Shown: positions 1-7,286 of the stretch, in pieces
How positions within the stretch are numbered: the first letter of the stretch is position 1
Layout: the number at the start of each line of letters is the position of its first letter
NCBI GenBank assembly: GCA_030152405.1
Contig: JASLJL010000502.1
Location: forward strand, 1-14,466
From: Gordonia sp. (in: high G+C Gram-positive bacteria)
GTDB lineage: Bacteria > Actinomycetota > Actinomycetes > Mycobacteriales > Mycobacteriaceae
DNA length: 14,466 nucleotides
Direction of reading: 5' to 3'
The notes under the pieces: generated by a model
What the model was told of the DNA's origin: nothing
Databases searched by the model: none
Seen by the model: only the letters and a program-made list of their open reading frames with translations
Made by a program: the position numbers and the translations under genes

Positions 1-1298
1 GCGCTCACCGCCGCCACTGACGCCGGGGCGACGCACGCGCGCGTCGCCGCCTGCACTCCGTGGGTGAGGACGTCCAGTTGGTCGTCGTCGATGATGAACG
101 GAGGCATCGTGTAGATCAGGTTCCGGAACGGTCGCACCCAGACCCCGGAGGCGAGCGCGGCGTCGGTCGCGGCGACCATGTCGACGGGCCGATCGAGTTC
201 CACGACGCCGATGGCGCCGAGCGTCCGGACCTCGACGACACCGTCGAGCGCGGCGAGCGGCGCGAGACCATCGGTCAGTCGCGCCTCGATCTCCGGCACT
301 CGGGTCCGCCAGTCGGACTGGAGTAGGAGCTCGATCGAGGCGCAGGCGACGGCGCAGGCGAGCGGGTTGGCCATGAACGTCGGCCCGTGCGCGAGACCGC
401 CTGCCTCCCCCGCGCTGATCACGCCGGCCACTTCGTCGGTGGTGATCGTGGCGGCCAGGGTGAGGTATCCGCCGGTCAGGGCCTTGCCGACGCACATGAT
501 GTCCGGCGAGACGCCGGCGTGGTCGACGGCGAACAGTGCGCCGGTGCGGCCGAAACCGGTCGCGATCTCGTCGCAGATGAGCAGGACGTCGTGGGTGTCG
601 CAGAGGTCGCGCAGCGCGGCGACGAGACGAGGATCGTGGAATCGCATGCCCCCGGCGCCCTGCACGACGGGTTCGACGATGATCGCGGCGATCGCGCCGC
701 GGTGCGCATCGAGCGTCCGGTCGAGTTCGGCTACGTAGACGGGGTCGTAGTGAGTCGGAGGGGCGGGCACGAACACCTGCTCGGCGAGCACGCCTCGCCA
801 CATCGAGTGCATGCCGCCGTCTGGATCGCAGACGCTCATCGGCGCGAACGTGTCTCCGTGGTAGCCGCCTCGCCAGGTGAGGATCTTGGTCCGCTCCGAC
901 CGACCGCGGCCCCGTTGGTACTGGATCGCCATCTTGACGGCGACCTCCACCGAGACCGACCCGGAGTCGGCGAAGAAGACCTTCCGGAGCGGCCCGGGTG
1001 TCACGTCGACGAGCGCCTGTGCGAGTCGTGCGGCGGGCTCGTGGGTGAGACCGCCGAACATCACGTGTGCCATCCGACCGAGCTGATCGGCGGCCGCCGC
1101 GTCGAGTACAGGGTGCCGATAGCCGTGGATCGCGGCCCACCAGGAGCTCATTCCGTCGACAGCGACCGTGCCGTCCGCAAAGGTGAGGTGGACGCCCGAC
1201 GCCGACTCGACGATTCGCGGGCGCGTGGTCGACGGAAACCCTCCGTACGGATGCCACACGTGGTCGGCGTCGACTCGCGCGATGGTGTCTGGACGCAC
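1..1298 (-). CDS. bioA: Adenosylmethionine-8-amino-7-oxononanoate aminotransferase (BioA), 3' end off window
   Basis: PLP-dependent class III aminotransferase of biotin synthesis; it converts 7-keto-8-aminopelargonate to 7,8-diaminopelargonate using S-adenosylmethionine as amino donor, in the cytoplasm. 432 full codons are visible without a stop. The family is about 430-440 aa, so only the last few residues are missing. Seen: N-terminal WHPYGG (15-20), the BioA substrate-pocket pair [10 protein letters not shown] (W53, W54), HGDTF, the PLP-binding aspartate motif [11 protein letters not shown], and the Schiff-base lysine in CVGKALTGG (K272). The spacing W54-K272 (218) equals W65-K283 as I recall it for M. 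tuberculosis BioA. The GTG start at 1298 was chosen because an AGGAG ribosome site (1304-1308) lies 5 nt before it and the protein begins at the usual place. It is divergent from the TetR gene at 1398, with two palindromic operators between, which suggests biotin-responsive repression. bioF and bioD probably follow off the left edge (inference). Confidence 0.95.
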   Translation of the reverse strand, partial: MRPDTIARVDADHVWHPYGGFPSTTRPRIVESASGVHLTFADGTVAVDGMSSWWAAIHGYRHPVLDAAAADQLGRMAHVMFGGLTHEPAARLAQALVDVTPGPLRKVFFADSGSVSVEVAVKMAIQYQRGRGRSERTKILTWRGGYHGDTFAPMSVCDPDGGMHSMWRGVLAEQVFVPAPPTHYDPVYVAELDRTLDAHRGAIAAIIVEPVVQGAGGMRFHDPRLVAALRDLCDTHDVLLICDEIATGFGRTGALFAVDHAGVSPDIMCVGKALTGGYLTLAATITTDEVAGVISAGEAGGLAHGPTFMANPLACAVACASIELLLQSDWRTRVPEIEARLTDGLAPLAALDGVVEVRTLGAIGVVELDRPVDMVAATDAALASGVWVRPFRNLIYTMPPFIIDDDQLDVLTHGVQAATRACVAPASVAAVS

Positions 1299-1303
1299 AG
1301 TGA

Positions 1304-1308
1304 CTCCT
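1304..1308 (-). promoter_or_regulatory. Ribosome binding site of bioA
   Basis: AGGAG on the minus strand, 5 nt before the GTG at 1298. It is the clearest Shine-Dalgarno in the left part of the window and decides the bioA start. Confidence 0.75.
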
Positions 1309-1342
1309 CTCGTCGGGCTCGGATCACAGGGCCACCCTGCGA

Positions 1343-1361
1343 TCCTGAACACCGTACAGGA
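1343..1361. promoter_or_regulatory. Putative BioQ operator 1 (bioA-proximal)
   Basis: Near-perfect 19-bp palindrome TCCTGAACaccGTACAGGA, with 8-bp arms matching at 7 of 8 positions and a 3-bp spacer. The core TGAAC-N3-GTACA resembles the TGAAC-N3-GTTAC type box I recall for corynebacterial BioQ. It covers a possible minus-strand -10 for bioA (TACGGT, 1356-1351). Its centre (1352) is 21 bp from that of operator 2, so both lie on the same DNA face. Confidence 0.7.
1351..1356 (-). promoter_or_regulatory. Possible -10 element of bioA
   Basis: TACGGT on the minus strand fits the actinobacterial TANNNT pattern. A start near 1344 would give a leader of about 46 nt that includes the AGGAG site. The element lies wholly inside operator 1, so repressor binding would block it. 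No clear -35 is seen; this is a weak call based on position. Confidence 0.3.
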
Positions 1362-1363
1362 AG

Positions 1364-1382
1364 TCCTGTACGCCGTACAGGA
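1364..1382. promoter_or_regulatory. Putative BioQ operator 2 (regulator-proximal)
   Basis: Perfect 19-bp palindrome TCCTGTACgccGTACAGGA with 8-bp arms and a 3-bp centre. It ends 3 bp before the presumed -10 of the TetR gene and covers its -35 zone, so it is well placed for autorepression. The right arm of operator 1 and the left arm of this one also form a perfect 8-2-8 palindrome (1354-1371), so three overlapping dyads are possible. Binding by the adjacent TetR protein is inference from position and symmetry. Confidence 0.75.
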
Positions 1383-1385
1383 CGC

Positions 1386-1391
1386 TATGGT
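1386..1391 (+). promoter_or_regulatory. Putative -10 element of bioQ, leaderless
   Basis: TATGGT (TANNNT type) is followed by 6 nt and then the GTG at 1398. This is the geometry of a leaderless actinobacterial transcript that starts at the initiation codon. No good Shine-Dalgarno precedes that GTG, which agrees. No clear -35 is seen. Confidence 0.5.
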
Positions 1392-1397
1392 GGCCTC

Positions 1398-1949
1398 GTG
1401 AGCAACACCCGGGCAGACGTCCTCGCCGCTGCGCGCGCGATCCTCGCCGACCACAGCCTCGCCGATCTGACGATGCGCCGGCTCGCCACCGATCTCGGCG
1501 TTCGCCCCAACGCGCTGTACTGGCACTTCCCGAACAAGCAGTCGATGCTCGCAGCGCTGGCCGACGACATCCTGGACGCCGTCGCACCTCCGCCGATCGG
1601 CCGGCTCCCCGACCGGCTCCGCGCCGTCGCGGTGTCGCTCAGACAAGCACTCCTCGCAGTGCCCGACAGCGCCGAGATCGTGTCGTCGGCCTGGGCGTCG
1701 GGACTGTCGAACCGCGGTTCGCTCGATCTGGTCGGCACGGTCGCCGCCGACGGCGGTCTCGACGCGAACGCCTCGGCGGGCGTGGCCACTGCGGTGTGCC
1801 AGTTGACGATCGGACTCACCATCGAGGAGCAGACCCGCACGCAGATGGAACGGCTCGGCGTGATCGAGCCGTCCGGCCGAGACTTCGACGCGGAGTTCGC
1901 TTCCGGCCTCGCCGTGATCGTGGCCGGGGCCATCGCGTCAGGTCGCTAG
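1398..1949 (+). CDS. bioQ: TetR-family regulator, probable biotin repressor BioQ
   Basis: 183-aa TetR-type repressor. The N-terminal helix-turn-helix is at about residues 24-43 ([20 protein letters not shown]), with the [11 protein letters not shown] segment typical of the family after it. The rest (about 60-183) is the helical ligand/dimer domain and shows no recognisable motif. GTG at 1398 is the only sensible start: the upstream ATG at 1387 is out of frame and closes at once. It is divergent from bioA across two strong palindromes. In corynebacteria and mycobacteria BioQ is a TetR protein that represses biotin genes and often itself. The name rests on this arrangement and on the operator likeness, not on recognising the whole sequence. 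The direct ligand is unknown from here. treY starts 17 nt downstream on the same strand, so read-through into treY is possible. Confidence 0.78.
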   Translation: MSNTRADVLAAARAILADHSLADLTMRRLATDLGVRPNALYWHFPNKQSMLAALADDILDAVAPPPIGRLPDRLRAVAVSLRQALLAVPDSAEIVSSAWASGLSNRGSLDLVGTVAADGGLDANASAGVATAVCQLTIGLTIEEQTRTQMERLGVIEPSGRDFDAEFASGLAVIVAGAIASGR

Positions 1950-1954
1950 CTCGG

Positions 1955-1960
1955 TACCAT
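1955..1960 (+). promoter_or_regulatory. Putative -10 element of treY, leaderless
   Basis: TACCAT (TANNNT) lies in the 17-nt gap between bioQ and treY and ends 6 nt before the treY GTG, exactly the spacing seen at bioQ. No ribosome site is visible before the GTG, which fits a leaderless start. The -35 region would lie inside bioQ; no consensus is seen there. Confidence 0.4.
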
Positions 1961-1966
1961 CATCGG

Positions 1967-4264
1967 GTGGAACCGATCGCGACATACCGCGTCCAGCTGA
2001 CGCGCGACTTCGCGTTCGCGGAGGTCGTGGGCATTCTCGACGGTCTCGTCGAACTGGGTGTCAGTCACCTCTATCTGTCACCGATCCTGCAGGCCATGCC
2101 CGGTTCCACCCACGGATACGACTGGTGCCCACCCGCCGCGGTCTCGACCGAGCTCGGCGGCATCGACGGTTTCCGACTGCTGCGCGCCCACGCCCGAGCT
2201 CTGGGGATCGGCGTGATCCTCGACATCGTCCCCAATCATCTCGGGGTGGCCGACGCCCGTCACAACCCGTGGTGGGCCGACGTCCTGCGCAGTGGCGCCG
2301 ACTCCGCGTACGCCGAGTACTTCGATCTCGACCTGAACTTCGGCGACGGCGCGCTCTGCCTCCCGTGGCTCGGCCGGGACGGCGATCTCTCGGCGCTCAC
2401 GCTCGACGACGACGGTTGGCTGCGACTGCACGATCGTGTCCTCGCGACCGCGGAGGACACCGTCTCCCCCGGCGACTCGCCCGTCGAGGTGCTCGATCGT
2501 CAGCGCTACCGTCTGGTCCCGTTCGACAGCATGAACATCGGCTACCGCCGGTTCTTGGACGTCAACGATCTCGCTGCTCTCCGTCAGGAGATCCCCGCGG
2601 TGTTCGACGCGACTCACGCATGGCTCGCCGATCTCGTCGCCGAGGATCTCGTCGACGGCGTCCGCGTCGATCACCTCGACGGACTGACCGATCCGATCGA
2701 CTACTGCGAACGGCTCCGCGCCGTGATCGGCGATCGGCTGCTGTACGTCGAGAAGGGCCTGTCATCGGGCGAACGCCTCGATCCGTCGCTCGCGGTGGAC
2801 GGCACCACCGGATACGACACCCTGGGCATCATCGAAGCCGCGTACACGGCGGCGTCGGGTGCGATCGAACTGTCCGAGACGTACCAACGCATCACCGGCG
2901 TGAGCGGTGACGGCGACGTGCTGTCGGCCCGGGCCAAAGATCTGCGTCACGTCACGCTCATCGACATGTTCTCCGACCGCGTCCGACGCGTCACGGAGCT
3001 GTTCGCGGCGACGGCACCGGATGTGCCGGTCCACAACCTGCAGCAGGCGATCACCACGTTGATCTGCGACGTGCGCCTGGCGCGGCCGGACTTTCCGTCG
3101 CTGGCCGACGACGTCGTCGCGGTCATCGATCGCCTGCGCGAGAGGAACCCGTCGATGACCGGAGCGTTGGACGCGGTGTCGTACGCGTTCACGCACCGCG
3201 ACCACGCGCCGGCGGCGATCGCGCGCCTCGGGGAGGCCGTCGCGGCTCTCAACGCCAAGGCCGTCGAGGCGATCGGCTATCACCGGACCGCTCGGCTGGT
3301 CTCGAACAACGAACTCGGCTGCTCTCCGCTCATCCCCTCGGTCAACCGGCTGGAGTTCCACACTCACAACTCCGATCGCGCACGGGACTGGCCGCGTTCC
3401 CTGTGCGCGTTGTCGACTCACGACACCAAGCGCGGCGAGGACGTCCGCGCCCGCATCGCGGTCATCGCGCAGACGCCGCAACGCTGGTCGGTCCTGGTCC
3501 TCACGTTGTGGAGCGTCGCCCCGCCGCCCGACGACCGCACCGCGTACTTCCTGCTCCAGAACGTCGTCGGGGTGTGGCCGACGGGCACGACCCCCGACGC
3601 GACGCTTCGCGAACGCCTTGCCGCGTACGCGCGGAAGGTGATGCGCGAAGCCGGCTTGATCTCCTCGTGGTCCGCTGTCGATCACCACGCCGAGGATCAG
3701 ATCGTCGACTGGCTCGGATCGTTGTACGACGGTCCCGCGGCCAGGCTGATCAGCGACTTCGTCGACGTGATCGCCGACGCCGGCCGCGACGAGGCGATCG
3801 CCCGCAAGGTCCTCTCACTGACTCTTCCCGGGGTGGGCGACGTCTACCAGGGCACGCAGTGGTGGGACGACTCGCTCACCGACCCGGACAACCGTCGGCC
3901 GGTGGATCATCTCCAGTCCGTCGATCACCCCAAGTTCGCGGCGATCCAGACGGCGCTCGCCGTCCGCCGGCGGACCCCGGAAGCCTTCGGACCCGACAGC
4001 GGCTACACCGACATCCTGTCGAAGGGTCGCACCGCGACCCATGTCGTCGGGTTCTCCCGCGACGTCGACGATGTCGCGCGCGTGGTCGTCGTCGCCGTGC
4101 GTCTCGCCCACACGTTCCGCACCGACGACGCTCGCCGCGAGGCCGAGGTCCCGCTGCCGGAAGGCCTGTGGCGAGACGCCGTCACCGGCGACGATCACAC
4201 CGGCCGCGTCGTCGCGTCGACGCTGCTCGGCGACCGTCCGTTCGCGATCCTCGAACTTCTGTAG
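1967..4264 (+). CDS. treY: Maltooligosyltrehalose synthase (TreY), GH13
   Basis: TreY isomerises the reducing-end alpha-1,4 bond of malto-oligosaccharides to alpha,alpha-1,1, giving maltooligosyltrehalose; TreZ then releases trehalose. Cytoplasmic. At 765 aa it is full length for the family. GH13 motifs are in order: ILDIVPNHLG (region I, about 84-93), DGVRVDHLDGL with nucleophile D235, YVEKGL with acid/base E262, and LSTHDTKRGED with D486. The D235-E262 spacing (27) equals D228-E255 recalled for Sulfolobus TreY. Near the C-terminus GVGDVYQGTQWWDDSLTDPDNRRPVD-like sequence is a TreY signature. Small deviations: VEKGL where VEKIL is common, and YQGTQ where YQGTE is usual; the catalytic residues are intact. 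GTG at 1967 starts the usual EPIATYRVQLT N-terminus. treZ and treX are not adjacent. The gene converges on mam with 7 nt between stop codons. Confidence 0.95.
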   Translation: MEPIATYRVQLTRDFAFAEVVGILDGLVELGVSHLYLSPILQAMPGSTHGYDWCPPAAVSTELGGIDGFRLLRAHARALGIGVILDIVPNHLGVADARHNPWWADVLRSGADSAYAEYFDLDLNFGDGALCLPWLGRDGDLSALTLDDDGWLRLHDRVLATAEDTVSPGDSPVEVLDRQRYRLVPFDSMNIGYRRFLDVNDLAALRQEIPAVFDATHAWLADLVAEDLVDGVRVDHLDGLTDPIDYCERLRAVIGDRLLYVEKGLSSGERLDPSLAVDGTTGYDTLGIIEAAYTAASGAIELSETYQRITGVSGDGDVLSARAKDLRHVTLIDMFSDRVRRVTELFAATAPDVPVHNLQQAITTLICDVRLARPDFPSLADDVVAVIDRLRERNPSMTGALDAVSYAFTHRDHAPAAIARLGEAVAALNAKAVEAIGYHRTARLVSNNELGCSPLIPSVNRLEFHTHNSDRARDWPRSLCALSTHDTKRGEDVRARIAVIAQTPQRWSVLVLTLWSVAPPPDDRTAYFLLQNVVGVWPTGTTPDATLRERLAAYARKVMREAGLISSWSAVDHHAEDQIVDWLGSLYDGPAARLISDFVDVIADAGRDEAIARKVLSLTLPGVGDVYQGTQWWDDSLTDPDNRRPVDHLQSVDHPKFAAIQTALAVRRRTPEAFGPDSGYTDILSKGRTATHVVGFSRDVDDVARVVVVAVRLAHTFRTDDARREAEVPLPEGLWRDAVTGDDHTGRVVASTLLGDRPFAILELL

Positions 4265-4271
4265 CCGACCG

Positions 4272-5021
4272 TCAGCCGGCGGGCGCCGGAGCAGGCGCGG
4301 GAGCCGACGGCGCCGCGGGCTGCTGATCGGGTGTCGACCCCGTCGGCACACCGGGCATGACGTCGAGGTTGGACACCAGCCAGTCGCCGTCGACCTTGGA
4401 CATGTCCAGTTGCAGGAGCATGAGATTCTTGCCGCCGGTCGGGGCCGTCGCGCTGGTCCCGCTGAACTCCGCGGCGACGACGACCACCGCGTGGTCACGA
4501 TCGAACGACGACACCGACGACGAGGTGATCTTCGACGTGAAGTTCGCGATCTTGGTCTCCTTGGCGAAGTCGACCGCGCCCTGCGAGTCCTTCTCGACGC
4601 GGTCGTGCATGGCCCCTGTCGTCAGCGGAAGCACGGCGTCCTTGATCGTCGACGCCGACTGCTCCTGACCGAGCACAACGGAGAAGTACTTCGTCACGAA
4701 GTCCGACGCCGCCGTCTTCGAGTCGTCGAATGCGGCGAGCTCGCGCTTGGTGTCGTACAGCGACCAACCGCCGAACGCGAGGGCCGCGATGACGGCGACG
4801 CCGACGACTCCGGCCGCGATGCGCTTCAGCGTCCGGGCCGACACGGTGAACTGCCGGTCGGCGGCCTCGGACTCCTCGCGTGCCTTCTCTTTCGCTTTGG
4901 CCTTCGCGGCCACACCGGTCGCCGGAGCCTCCTCCGGCGTCTCGACCGTGTCGGCGTCCTCCTTCTCGAAATTCACCGCGGCGTCGGCGGTCGTGTCGTT
5001 CTCGGGAGTATCGGAGCTCAT
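4272..5021 (-). CDS. Mce-associated membrane protein (Mam), last gene of the mce operon
   Basis: 249-aa single-pass protein. Residues 1-67 are hydrophilic and highly charged (E/D/A-rich, then KAKAKEKAREESEAADR at about 40-56) and presumably cytoplasmic. One membrane helix (about 69-89, AAGVVGVAVIAALAFGGWSLY) follows, then an outer domain (about 90-230) that I assign to the Mam/Mce-associated family from the segments FVTKYFSVVLGQ and DGDWLVSNLDVMPG plus its position. It ends in a low-complexity Pro/Ala tail (PAPAPAPAG). No cysteines. Mam proteins are thought to stabilise or assist Mce transporters. ATG 5021 has an AAGGA site about 5 nt upstream and lies 11 nt after the mceF stop. Only one mam gene is present; M. 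tuberculosis mce1 and mce4 carry several. Confidence 0.8.
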   Translation of the reverse strand: MSSDTPENDTTADAAVNFEKEDADTVETPEEAPATGVAAKAKAKEKAREESEAADRQFTVSARTLKRIAAGVVGVAVIAALAFGGWSLYDTKRELAAFDDSKTAASDFVTKYFSVVLGQEQSASTIKDAVLPLTTGAMHDRVEKDSQGAVDFAKETKIANFTSKITSSSVSSFDRDHAVVVVAAEFSGTSATAPTGGKNLMLLQLDMSKVDGDWLVSNLDVMPGVPTGSTPDQQPAAPSAPAPAPAPAG

Positions 5022-5032
5022 ATGTCCTTCGT

Positions 5033-6193
5033 CTATCGGTCGAGCGGAACGGTTCTCGCGTTCGGATCGTAGTTCGGCGGCGGCCCGGCCGTGTCGTCGC
5101 CCTTCGGACGCGGTGCATTCGCGGCGCCTCGGGTCTGCAGAGTCGGGTCGTCGGTGACGCAGTAGAGGTTCTTCGGCACGGCGAGTTCCAGCACCTTCGT
5201 CGGCGGGCTCTGCGCGATCGAGTAATTGCAGGACGGCCGCGGGTAGATCGAGGCCAACGCCCACCACGCACCGTCGTGGAACATCTTCTGCGCCTGGATG
5301 CTGCCGTCGCGGATCGACGGGAACAGCGTGGCCATCGTCGGAGCGCGCAGGGCGCCCTGCCGAGCGATGTCGAGGAACTGCTTGAGGATGTCCGACAACG
5401 GGTCGGTGATGGTCGCGAGCGATCCGGCCAGCGACGAGAACTGTGCCGGCCCCTGCCCGAGCAGTTGACGCAGTTCGCCGTCGGCGTTCGCAGCGGCCGT
5501 GGCGACCGTGTTGAATCCGTGGGCGAGACGCTCCAGATCGGGCTGTGCGTTGGCGGTGGTCTTGAAGATGGTGCCGAGATTCTGGATCAGCGTCGTCGTC
5601 TGGGGCAGCGCCCTCGCGAGGTCGGCGAAGATCACGCCACCGGAGTGGAAGATCGACTTGAGCTGGTTGGGCCCGCGGTCGTTGAGCGCGACCTCGAGCT
5701 CCTTCAACGTCGCCGTCAGTTTCGGCGGGTCGATCTGGCTGACCACGTCGAGCGTCGACTGCAGCATCGACGAGAACGCGACCGTCACGTGAGTCTGGCC
5801 GACATCGATGGTCGACCCGTCCTCCAGGTAGGGGCCGTCGTCGGTGGTGGGCGCGAAGTTGACGTACTGCTCACCCGCGGCGGACAGGCCCAGCGCCGAC
5901 ACCTTGGCGTTCTTGTTGATCTTCACGTCGTCCACCAGGCGCATCGTCACGACGACGTCGGTCGGCGTCACCTGAATCGACTGGACGTGACCGATCTCCG
6001 AGCCGCGGAGCATCACCTTGCTGGTGTCCTGCAGACCACCGGACTGCGGGAAGTGAACGGTCACGTCGTAGGTGCCCTGCCACGGACGCCAGCTCAGCGA
6101 ACCGAACGCGAGGTATCCCAGACCGAGCAGCATCACGATCACGAGCGACAGGTTGCCGACCATGATCTTGTGTTTGCGAAGCCATCTCATCAT
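5033..6193 (-). CDS. mceF: MceF, Mce-family lipid transporter subunit
   Basis: 386 aa. Short basic N-terminus (MMRWLRKHK), one signal-anchor helix (about 11-31), MlaD/Mce domain (about 42-125, with SGGLQDTSKVMLRGSEIGHV), then the long helical region that builds the channel barrel, and a Pro-rich hydrophilic tail. ASIYPRPSCNY near the C-terminus is typical of Mce F-type proteins. Two cysteines only, C322 and C345. The sixth Mce subunit of a YrbE/Mce lipid importer, acting in the periplasm between inner membrane and mycomembrane. Two adjacent ATGs (6193, 6190) are possible starts; AGG upstream is better spaced for the second. It lies 7 nt after mceE. Substrate unknown. Confidence 0.92.
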   Translation of the reverse strand: MMRWLRKHKIMVGNLSLVIVMLLGLGYLAFGSLSWRPWQGTYDVTVHFPQSGGLQDTSKVMLRGSEIGHVQSIQVTPTDVVVTMRLVDDVKINKNAKVSALGLSAAGEQYVNFAPTTDDGPYLEDGSTIDVGQTHVTVAFSSMLQSTLDVVSQIDPPKLTATLKELEVALNDRGPNQLKSIFHSGGVIFADLARALPQTTTLIQNLGTIFKTTANAQPDLERLAHGFNTVATAAANADGELRQLLGQGPAQFSSLAGSLATITDPLSDILKQFLDIARQGALRAPTMATLFPSIRDGSIQAQKMFHDGAWWALASIYPRPSCNYSIAQSPPTKVLELAVPKNLYCVTDDPTLQTRGAANAPRPKGDDTAGPPPNYDPNARTVPLDR

Positions 6194-6200
6194 CGCCTGC

Positions 6201-7286
6201 TCACCGCCCCATCAGTCGTGCGAGAAGCCGGGCGAGCGTCTGCTGGAGCGCGTGGTCGGCCTGCGTGATGTCGCTGCCCTCCGGGAGCCGCGACGCCGAG
6301 TCGAAACCGGCGCCGGGCGTCAGCCAGAAGACCTTCGCGCTGACCAGTGCGGCCGAGCCCTGCGTGGACTTGACCCACTTCGGGTTGAGTTTCGCCAGCG
6401 TGTCCGCCAGCGGCCCGAGAGTGGGCGCCGCGTCGCCGAGAGCGATCAACGTCTGGTTGAGGTGTCCGAGCATCTCCGGCAGGTTGGCACGTTCGGTGCG
6501 CAGGAAGTCGTTGGTCGCGTCGGTCACCTTGTTGGTCTTGTCCAACGTCGAGACGATGAGCCCGATGTCCCCGTTGATCGCGTCGATCGCGCCCGGAAGC
6601 TTGTTGATCGAGGCGGCGATCTGCTCCCTGCCGTCGGCCAGTTGCTGGGTGAGCCGCGCCGTGGTCGCGAACGCCTGGTCCACCTCGGACGCATTGCGGT
6701 TCATCTTGTCGATGGCCGTCGTGAATCCGTCGATGGCGCCGCGCAGCTCCGGGGCGTTGCCCGACACCGCGGTCGAGAGCTCGGTGAAGATCCGCTGCAG
6801 GGCGCCTACGGATCCGCCGTCGACGAGTCCGGTCATGCTGACGAGCAGATCCTCGACGGTGGCCGCGGCCGAGGTGGGTCCGGTCAGGGTCCCGCCGTCG
6901 CCGATCATGCCCTTCGAGGTGTCCTTAGGCGGGATCAACGCGACGAACACGTCACCGAGCGGCGTCGCCTGACGGAGTTCGGCCCCGGTCCCCACCGGCA
7001 GCGCCACGTCTTTGGACACCGACATCGTGACATCGGCGCGGTAGTCGGCGGCGACGATGTCGTCGACCTGCCCGACGTCGGTGCCCGCGAGCCGGACCTT
7101 GGCCTGCGCCGGAAGGTTCAACGCGTTGTCGAACGACGCGTGCACGGTGATCGCGTCCCCGATGCCGCCCGGTGCGGGCAGCGGGATCTGCTCGACGGTG
7201 AGCCCCGGGATGGAGCCGCACGCGGCGAGACTGACGGTGGTGACGAGCGCGACGGCTGCCGCCGCGACTTTCCGCAATCCGTTCAT
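6201..7286 (-). CDS. mceE: MceE, Mce-family lipoprotein (LprK/LprN type)
   Basis: 361 aa with a lipoprotein signal peptide: basic start MNGLRK, hydrophobic stretch 8-20, lipobox LAAC with lipid-anchor C23. Then a linker (PLPAPGG), the Mce/MlaD domain (about 35-115, NLPAQAKVRLAGTDVGQV) and a long helical region. C23 is its only cysteine, unlike the other five Mce subunits. Matches the E position and the family LprK/LprN, the lipoprotein subunit of actinobacterial Mce complexes. ATG at 7286 overlaps the mceD stop in ATGA, which indicates coupled translation. Confidence in the E assignment is high from the lipobox, the LPAPGG linker and gene order. Confidence 0.92.
   Translation of the reverse strand: MNGLRKVAAAAVALVTTVSLAACGSIPGLTVEQIPLPAPGGIGDAITVHASFDNALNLPAQAKVRLAGTDVGQVDDIVAADYRADVTMSVSKDVALPVGTGAELRQATPLGDVFVALIPPKDTSKGMIGDGGTLTGPTSAAATVEDLLVSMTGLVDGGSVGALQRIFTELSTAVSGNAPELRGAIDGFTTAIDKMNRNASEVDQAFATTARLTQQLADGREQIAASINKLPGAIDAINGDIGLIVSTLDKTNKVTDATNDFLRTERANLPEMLGHLNQTLIALGDAAPTLGPLADTLAKLNPKWVKSTQGSAALVSAKVFWLTPGAGFDSASRLPEGSDITQADHALQQTLARLLARLMGR

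Noticed and set aside
2762..3688. Minus-strand open frame of 308 codons inside treY
   Set aside because: Lies wholly within treY, which has intact catalytic motifs; the product is Arg/Asp/Val-rich without any known domain.
4276..4289. CCGGCG-gg-CGCCGG hairpin between the convergent treY and mam stops
   Set aside because: It lies inside the mam coding end (Pro/Ala tail codons), the loop is tight and there is no T-tract. GC-rich repeats of Pro/Ala codons make such dyads by chance.
4880..6268. Long open frame on the + strand opposite mceF and mam (462 codons)
   Set aside because: It is antisense to well-supported genes and its Arg/Gly/Val/Asp-rich product is typical of shadow frames in high-GC DNA. 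No family likeness and no ribosome site seen.
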